Source: Nitrososphaerota archaeon
Lineage (GTDB): Archaea > Thermoproteota > Nitrososphaeria > Nitrososphaerales > Gagatemarchaeaceae
Direction: 5' to 3'
DNA: 64,000 nucleotides
Assembly (NCBI GenBank): GCA_029785615.1
Contig: JAFLZH010000005.1
Location: forward strand, 1 to 64,000
The number at the start of each line of letters is the position of its first letter. Position 1 is the stretch's first letter. This document shows positions 58,175 through 64,000 of this stretch, piece by piece. Both the position numbers and the translations under genes were made by a program. Below the pieces are notes generated by a model. That model was not told the origin of the DNA. It worked only from the letters and a program-made list of their open reading frames with translations, and did not search any database.

Positions 58175-58483
58175 TTGGGGGACTACCTGCCCGCCATGGG
58201 CGAGTCTGACCTTGCCGAGGGCTCTATGGCCACCGTGGACATCGGGGGGGAGCGGATACTCCTGTCTAAGATCGGCGGCGAGGTGTTCGCCGTGGCTGCC
58301 ACCTGCACCCACGAGGAAGCGGACCTAGGCCAGGGCTTCATCCTAGAGGACAGGGTGGTCTGTCCGCTGCACCTGTCACAGTTCGACCTTAGGACGGGGG
58401 ACGCAGTGAACCCACCTGCGACCGCCCCACTGCGGCGCTATAGGACCAGGGTCGACAAAGGGACGGTTTACGTTGAGGTTTAG
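58175..58483 (+). CDS. Rieske-type [2Fe-2S] ferredoxin
   Basis: CTHEEADLGQGFILEDRVVCPLHLSQFDLRTGDAVNPPATAPL (CxH...CxxH). Confidence 0.95.
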   Translation: MGDYLPAMGESDLAEGSMATVDIGGERILLSKIGGEVFAVAATCTHEEADLGQGFILEDRVVCPLHLSQFDLRTGDAVNPPATAPLRRYRTRVDKGTVYVEV

Positions 58484-58537
58484 GGAGTTCTTTTAAGCAG
58501 GCGAAGAAGCTTCGGGCTGTCGGAGTCTCATCAGACG

Positions 58538-59776
58538 TTGCTCGAATCCAAAGCCATAGATGTGGAGAGACTAAGGGCGGACTTCCCGATTCTCAGCAGG
58601 AAGGTCCGGGGAAAGAGACTCGTCTATCTGGACAACGCTGCCACTACCCAGAGGCCGCAGGTGGTAATCGACTCGCTCGTGAGATTCTACTCCAACTACA
58701 ACTCCAACGTCCACCGGTCGGTGCACACGCTGGGGGAAGAAGCAACGGCAGCGTACGAAGGCTCCAGGAAGAAGACAGCCGCTTTCGTAGGGGCGCGACC
58801 GCAAGATCTGGTCTTCGTCAGGGGGACCACCGAAGCCACCAACCTCGTGAGCTTCGCCTGGGGGGACAAGAACATGAAGAAGGGCGACGTGATTGTCGTC
58901 ACCACCATGGAGCATCACAGTAACATCGTCCCATGGCAGATGCTGGCAAAGCGCAGCGGAGCGATTCTGAAGTATGTCGGCCTCAACCCTGACGGGACGC
59001 TCGACCTAGGGAGCTTTGAGGCCTTGCTCAGGGAGGCACCACGTCTCGTCGCCTTCACTCACTGTTCCAACGTGCTGGGGACCATAAATGACGCGGCTAA
59101 GCTCTGCGCCATGGCGAAGGAAGCAGGCGCTACCACATTGGTCGACGGGGCACAGGCGGTCCCGCACATGCCGGTGGACGTTGGGGCGATAGACTCGGAC
59201 TTCTACGCGTTCTCAGGGCACAAGATGCTCGGTCCCACCGGGATAGGCGCCCTAGTCGCCAGGAGAGGTCTTCTGGAGGAGATGGACCCGTTCCAGACAG
59301 GCGGGGAGATGATAAGAGAGGTGTTCGACGACCACTCGACCTGGAACGACATACCATACAAGTTCGAAGCCGGGACTGTGAACATAGCCGATGGCATAGC
59401 CCTTGGAGCAGCCGTAGACTACCTCGAGTCCATAGGCATGGAGAGGGTCAGGGCGCATGAAGTCAGCCTGCTCGACTATGCTATGAACGAGCTCACTGCG
59501 ATCAGAGGGATCAGGCTCTATGGACCAATGGACACACGTCTCAGGGCTGGGGTGATCTCTTTCAACTACGCCGACGTCCACCCCCATGACCTCGCCACCA
59601 TACTCGACGAAGAGGGGGTCGCCATAAGGTCCGGACACCACTGCGCCCAGCCCCTCATGCGCTGGCTAGACGTTCCAGCCGCCAGCAGGGCGAGCTTCTA
59701 CGTCTACAACTCCCACGACGACGTGGACGCGCTGAAACTTGCCATAGAAAAGGCCGGGAGGATCTTCAAGGTATGA
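58538..59776 (+). CDS. sufS: Cysteine desulfurase SufS
   Basis: VYLDNAATTQRPQVVIDSLVRFYSNYNSNVHRSVHTLGEEATAAYEG...FSGHKMLGPTGIGALVAR...IRSGHHCAQPLMRWL. Confidence 0.97.
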   Translation: MLESKAIDVERLRADFPILSRKVRGKRLVYLDNAATTQRPQVVIDSLVRFYSNYNSNVHRSVHTLGEEATAAYEGSRKKTAAFVGARPQDLVFVRGTTEATNLVSFAWGDKNMKKGDVIVVTTMEHHSNIVPWQMLAKRSGAILKYVGLNPDGTLDLGSFEALLREAPRLVAFTHCSNVLGTINDAAKLCAMAKEAGATTLVDGAQAVPHMPVDVGAIDSDFYAFSGHKMLGPTGIGALVARRGLLEEMDPFQTGGEMIREVFDDHSTWNDIPYKFEAGTVNIADGIALGAAVDYLESIGMERVRAHEVSLLDYAMNELTAIRGIRLYGPMDTRLRAGVISFNYADVHPHDLATILDEEGVAIRSGHHCAQPLMRWLDVPAASRASFYVYNSHDDVDALKLAIEKAGRIFKV

Positions 59777-60192
59777 GCAGCGCCGACATATACAGGGAGC
59801 TAATCTTGGACTACTATCGCAATCCGAGGAACTTCGGCAAGCTCGAGAATGTCGACATATCCTCCCGCGACACCAACCCCCTCTGTGGGGACGAGATTGA
59901 GATCCAGGTCAGGGTAGGGGAGGACCAGAAGATAGAGGAAGTGAAGTTCACAGGGAAGGGGTGCGCCATCAGCCAGGCCTCCGCTTCCATGCTGACAGAA
60001 CTCGCGAAGGGAAAACCGCTCGAGTGGGTGAAGGAGCTGGTCAAGGAAGACGTGTTCGAGATGCTCGGCAACCCTGACCTGGGCCCCTCCAGGGTCAAGT
60101 GTGCGCTGCTTGGAATGAAGGTCCTGAAGACAGGGGTGTACGGATACCTCGGGGCCCACTACGAAGATCAGGACGCGTCCACGCCTCCTTAG
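59773..60192 (+). CDS. sufU: Fe-S scaffold/sulfur-transfer protein SufU (IscU-like)
   Basis: ELILDYYRNPRNFGKL...NPLCGDEIEIQVRV...FTGKGCAISQASASMLTELAKGK...RVKCALLGMKVL. Confidence 0.95.
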   Translation: MSSADIYRELILDYYRNPRNFGKLENVDISSRDTNPLCGDEIEIQVRVGEDQKIEEVKFTGKGCAISQASASMLTELAKGKPLEWVKELVKEDVFEMLGNPDLGPSRVKCALLGMKVLKTGVYGYLGAHYEDQDASTPP

Positions 60193-60270
60193 GCTGGAAT
60201 GCGGGTCCCGCCAAGGGGCTCAGGGCAAACTCCATTCGGGGAAGGGCTTTTACGCAGTCAAACTTGCCCC

Positions 60271-60993
60271 ATGTGCTGGAGACTGCCGTTGGCGCTAAAC
60301 TGGAAGACTCTGTTTCCATACGAGATTTTCGAGCCTAACTGGAGGTTCTGGTCGTTCGTCGGCATCCTGGTGGTCGGCTTCTGGGCGCTCCTCTCCTTCC
60401 CGGTTGCTGAATATGCTGGGTACATCGACCCGTTCTACAGCCCGACTATCTTGATAGTCCCTCTCCCCGGCCTCTTCAGGCTCACCTGCTACGCTTACAG
60501 GAAAGACTATCACCGCCACCTCTTCAAGCACCCGCTGGGCTGTTCCAACGCGGAACGAGGTGACTCCAGTAAGAGGCACTACACCGGAGAAAGGAACGGC
60601 TTGTTCCAGTTAGAGAACCTCCACCGATACTTCCTCTACGCCGGAATCGCTCTTCTCCCGTTCTTCTACTACGACTTCTACCATTCGCTTGTCTTCAGCG
60701 GCGTCTTTGAATTGCGGGTGGGGAGCCTGGTCCTCCTGGCGAATGCGCTTCTGCTCACGGCGTGGACAGGCTCATGCCATGCTTTCAGGCATCTCACAGG
60801 AGGGAACATCGACTGCTACAGTTGCGTCGCCGCTGGCGGTGCGAGGAAAGCCTTCTACGAGAGGCAGAGTTGGCTCAACAGGCACCACGAGACCCTCGCC
60901 TGGGCGAGCTTGCTCACCATCTTCTTCGCCGACCTCTACATCCGTGGTCTGGCCGCAGGACTCCCGCTCGACTTGACGCTGGTGAGGCTATAG
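60271..60993 (+). CDS. Polytopic membrane protein, probable succinate dehydrogenase membrane anchor (actinobacterial Sdh1-like)
   Basis: Several TM helices; TGSCHAFRHLTGGNIDCYSC...NRHHETLAWASLLTIFFADLYIRGLAAG; directly upstream of sdhA/B. Confidence 0.7.
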   Translation: MCWRLPLALNWKTLFPYEIFEPNWRFWSFVGILVVGFWALLSFPVAEYAGYIDPFYSPTILIVPLPGLFRLTCYAYRKDYHRHLFKHPLGCSNAERGDSSKRHYTGERNGLFQLENLHRYFLYAGIALLPFFYYDFYHSLVFSGVFELRVGSLVLLANALLLTAWTGSCHAFRHLTGGNIDCYSCVAAGGARKAFYERQSWLNRHHETLAWASLLTIFFADLYIRGLAAGLPLDLTLVRL

Positions 60994-60995
60994 GG

Positions 60996-61163
60996 ATGGC
61001 GTCCCGCGTCCCCAGAGCCAGGTACCCGTTGTTCGTGGCCGGACTCGCGATAATGCTCTTCGGTAGCCTTGCGGCCTACTTTGGAAACGCAGGCGTTTCG
61101 GCGACCGGAGGGATAGTCGGTGTTGGATTCCTCTTGATGATACTCTCAGTGACCATACGTTGA
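60996..61163 (+). CDS. Small 55-aa membrane protein in the sdh cluster
   Basis: MASRVPRARYPLFVAGLAIMLFGSLAAYFGNAGVSATGGIVGVGFLLMILSVTIR*; two hydrophobic segments, starts 3 nt after the upstream stop. Confidence 0.65.
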   Translation: MASRVPRARYPLFVAGLAIMLFGSLAAYFGNAGVSATGGIVGVGFLLMILSVTIR

Positions 61164-61272
61164 CCCTTCCGCGGTGCTTAGTCCAGATCGACCAGCCTCG
61201 CTTCGTCGACTCTCATCTTGCGTCCCGGTGCCAATGCGACGGGAGCTAAGGGAATCAGCTTATTATCGCCAA

Positions 61273-63066
61273 ATGAACGGGTCAATGGCATCTGGTGTGC
61301 TCGATTTGTGGGCTCCTCAACAAGAGAAAGAAAGCGTCGAAGTCAACGACCGGAGTTACGACGAAAGGGTCTGCGACGTCCTCATAATCGGAGCCGGAGG
61401 GGCCGGACTCAGGGCGGCCATAGAGTCGCACGACAGGGGGGCAAAGACCCTCGTGGTCTGCAAGTCCCTCCTCGGAAAGGCGCACACCGTGATGGCTGAA
61501 GGGGGGATAGCCGCGGCCCTCGGGAACGTCGACCCAAAGGACTCCTGGGAAGTCCACTTCTCCGACACCATCGTCGAGGGACAGCATCTCTCGAACTGGA
61601 GGATTGTGGAGATATTCGCCAAGGAGGCCATCGAAAGGGTCTACGAGCTCGAGAGATACGGGGCGGTCTTCGACCGGACCCCTGCCGGTAAGATAAGTCA
61701 GAGGCCCTTCGGCGCTCATACCTACAGACGCCTCTGCAACATCGGGGACCGGACGGGACTGGAGTTGATCCGCACGCTCCAGGATCAGGTTGTAGCCAGA
61801 GGGGTGCCATTCATGGACGAAGTCATGACCACCTGCCTCTTCAGAGACCCGAAGACCGGGAGGGCGGCGGGCGCGCTCGGCATCGACATAAAGACAGGGA
61901 AGCTTCTTCTGTTCAGGGCCAGAGCAATCATAATCGCGACGGGGGGGTCCGGGAGAGTCTATCAGGTGACTTCAAACTCCTATGAGAGCACCGGAGACGG
62001 GATAGGGATGGCATACAGGGCGGGGGCGGAGTTGATGGACATGGAGATGATTCAGTTCCACCCTACGGGTATGATCTATCCGCCAGGGGTGCGAGGGATG
62101 CTCGTCACAGAGGCTGTCAGGGGAGAGGGGGGAATCCTGACCAATTCTGAAGGAGAGAGATTCATGTCCAAGTACGACCCTAAGAGGATGGAGCTCTCCG
62201 CGAGGGACGTGGTGGCCAGGTCGATATACACAGAGATAATGGCAGGCAGGGGGAGCAAGGGCGGGGGCGTCTATCTAGACATCTCCCACAAGGGGGCGGA
62301 CCACATCAAGAAGAAACTCCCGAGCATGTACGACCAGTTCCTGGCATTCGCCGACATAGACATCACAAAAGACAAGATGGAGGTTGCTCCCACCGTCCAC
62401 TATCAGATGGGCGGCATCAGGGTCGACCCGGAGACAGCCGAGAGCAGCGTGAAGGGGCTCTACGCCGCGGGTGAAGTGGCGAGCGGTCTCCACGGGGCAA
62501 ACAGGCTAGGAGGAAATTCCCTTTCGGACATACTGGTCTTCGGGAAGAGGGCGGGGGATGCCGCTGCGAAGAGCGCCACGGCGGTGGACCTTCCATCAGT
62601 GGACAGTAAAGAAGTCGAGAAGGAGATATCCAGAGTGCTGTCTCCATTCTCCTCCACAGGCAGCGCGAACCCATTCCACATCAAGGAGGAGATAGCTTCT
62701 AACATGTGGGCGCACGTGGGCATTGTCAGGAACGCGGTGGACCTTGAGGCAGGTCTGGTCGAAATCGAGAGGCTCAGGAAGGATGCGAAGGGGTTGAAGG
62801 CCGTGGGACCGCGCGCATACAACCAGTCCTGGACAGACTCGCTCCAAGTCTTGGACATGCTGCTGATCTGCGAAGCGATGATTCGGTCGGCATTGGAGAG
62901 GAAGGAGAGCCGCGGGGCGCACACGAGGTCCGACTTCCCTGCCAAAGACCCGAAGTGGCTGGTGAACATAATCACCGTCCAGGAGGATGGGAAGATGGTC
63001 CGTCGAACGGTGCCTGTATCCACTCCGCCTCAGGAGCTCCAGAGGCTGATCAAGGAGGACGACTGA
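61273..63066 (+). CDS. sdhA: Succinate dehydrogenase/fumarate reductase flavoprotein subunit (start approximate)
   Basis: CDVLIIGAGGAGLRAAIESHDRGAKTLVVCKSLLGKAHTVMAEGGIAAALGN...RPFGAHTYRR...MIQFHPTGMIYPPGVRGMLVTEAVRGEGGILTNSEGERFM...HGANRLGGNSLSDILVFG. Confidence 0.97.
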   Translation: MNGSMASGVLDLWAPQQEKESVEVNDRSYDERVCDVLIIGAGGAGLRAAIESHDRGAKTLVVCKSLLGKAHTVMAEGGIAAALGNVDPKDSWEVHFSDTIVEGQHLSNWRIVEIFAKEAIERVYELERYGAVFDRTPAGKISQRPFGAHTYRRLCNIGDRTGLELIRTLQDQVVARGVPFMDEVMTTCLFRDPKTGRAAGALGIDIKTGKLLLFRARAIIIATGGSGRVYQVTSNSYESTGDGIGMAYRAGAELMDMEMIQFHPTGMIYPPGVRGMLVTEAVRGEGGILTNSEGERFMSKYDPKRMELSARDVVARSIYTEIMAGRGSKGGGVYLDISHKGADHIKKKLPSMYDQFLAFADIDITKDKMEVAPTVHYQMGGIRVDPETAESSVKGLYAAGEVASGLHGANRLGGNSLSDILVFGKRAGDAAAKSATAVDLPSVDSKEVEKEISRVLSPFSSTGSANPFHIKEEIASNMWAHVGIVRNAVDLEAGLVEIERLRKDAKGLKAVGPRAYNQSWTDSLQVLDMLLICEAMIRSALERKESRGAHTRSDFPAKDPKWLVNIITVQEDGKMVRRTVPVSTPPQELQRLIKEDD

Positions 63067-63067
63067 A

Positions 63068-63856
63068 GTGGAGACCCACGCGAGCGCGCAGCCAGACCAA
63101 AGGAAGACAATCAGATTGAGGATTCTGAGAGGGACCGGCGAGCGAACTTCGTCTCCGCACTACGACACCTTCGAGGTCCCGCGCGAGGAGGGGATGGTGG
63201 TGCTGAACGCCGTCCATTACATACAATCACACCTGGACCCGTCTCTTTCGATCAGGTGGAACTGCAAAGCAGGGAGATGCGGCTCCTGCTCGGCCGAGAT
63301 AAACGGCAGGCCGCAACTGATGTGCAAGACGAGGGTGGACTCGATCGAAGGAGAAATCACCATCGAACCCATGCAGGCATTCCCCAGGCTGAAGGATCTG
63401 GTCACAGACGTCACAGCGAACTGGAAGGTGGCGGCAACCATACCGCCATTTACCCCCAAGGCCAACGCAGGCGACATCTACACCTTCTATCAGGCGGACG
63501 TGGACAGGTCGAGGGAGTTCAGGAGGTGCATCGAGTGTTTCTTGTGCATGGACGTCTGCCACGTGATAAGGGAGCACGAGGCGGACTACATGGGCCCCAG
63601 GTGGGTCGTGAAGGCGGCGTCCCTGGATATGCACCCCATGGACGGCCTGAACAGATCGAAGTTCATGAAGGACGCCGGAGGCCTCGGCTACTGCAACATA
63701 ACGAAGTGCTGCCAAGAGATATGCCCTGAGCACATCGTGATCACCGACGACGCGATCATACCTGAGAAGGAGAGAGTTGTGGACAGGCATTACGACCCCA
63801 TCCTCTGGGTCTACAGGCGTCTCAAAGGGGGCGCCACGGCCGGGGAAACGAAGTAG
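63068..63856 (+). CDS. sdhB: Succinate dehydrogenase iron-sulfur subunit
   Basis: CKAGRCGSCSAEINGRPQLMCKT...CIECFLCMDVCHVI...CNITKCCQEICPEHI. Confidence 0.96.
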   Translation: METHASAQPDQRKTIRLRILRGTGERTSSPHYDTFEVPREEGMVVLNAVHYIQSHLDPSLSIRWNCKAGRCGSCSAEINGRPQLMCKTRVDSIEGEITIEPMQAFPRLKDLVTDVTANWKVAATIPPFTPKANAGDIYTFYQADVDRSREFRRCIECFLCMDVCHVIREHEADYMGPRWVVKAASLDMHPMDGLNRSKFMKDAGGLGYCNITKCCQEICPEHIVITDDAIIPEKERVVDRHYDPILWVYRRLKGGATAGETK

Positions 63857-64000
63857 AAGGCCTGACGGAATCCGAGTCATAGCTGAACCGGAGCCCAACC
63901 TCGAGCTTACGTGCGATGTTGGGAGTGCTAGGTGCGGTCGCGGCCCCGCCTTCCAGCGAATCGTGGCTGCGTAGAGACTGAAAACGGGGCAGCTGGATAG

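Noticed and set aside
60095-60319. Minus-strand ORF with GPRGIRTPLSS, suggesting a second tRNA
   Set aside because: Region overlaps sufU coding and no cloverleaf can be drawn.
1-64000. CRISPR arrays, prophage or defence island
   Set aside because: No regularly spaced repeats, cas genes, phage structural genes or restriction/toxin modules recognised.

Overview
High-GC archaeal chromosomal window, densely coding on both strands and mostly housekeeping. Lineage looks like TACK/Thermoproteota (possibly a heterotrophic Nitrososphaeria-like group); this is inferred from gene content only. Contents recognised by eye: LSm, PUA, SepF, aCPSF1-type beta-CASP RNase, two proteasome beta subunits, G1P dehydrogenase, RtcA, an acyl-CoA beta-oxidation cluster, an exosome/KEOPS/S15/RecJ-like/Pcc1/SerRS/S3Ae block, TruD/Pth2, geranylgeranyl reductase, EF-1beta, FEN1, translin, Dph5, a GltD-like flavoprotein, thermosome, aquaporin, a complete sufC-B-D-Rieske-S-U cluster and a succinate dehydrogenase cluster. 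Most notable observations: (1) a foldback-like inverted duplication at the window start that truncates rpiA, probably a chimera; (2) a tRNA-Lys(CUU) apparently with two introns, one of them in the T-arm; (3) a small HEAT-repeat protein with paired His-Glu motifs resembling half of eukaryotic deoxyhypusine hydroxylase; (4) mirror-image copies of a 14-bp near-palindrome upstream of sufC and sufB; (5) an SSS-family symporter gene with three in-frame stop codons in its first ~50 codons; (6) an intact-ended IS element whose transposase needs a -1 frameshift at A4G6. No CRISPR array, prophage or defence island was seen.
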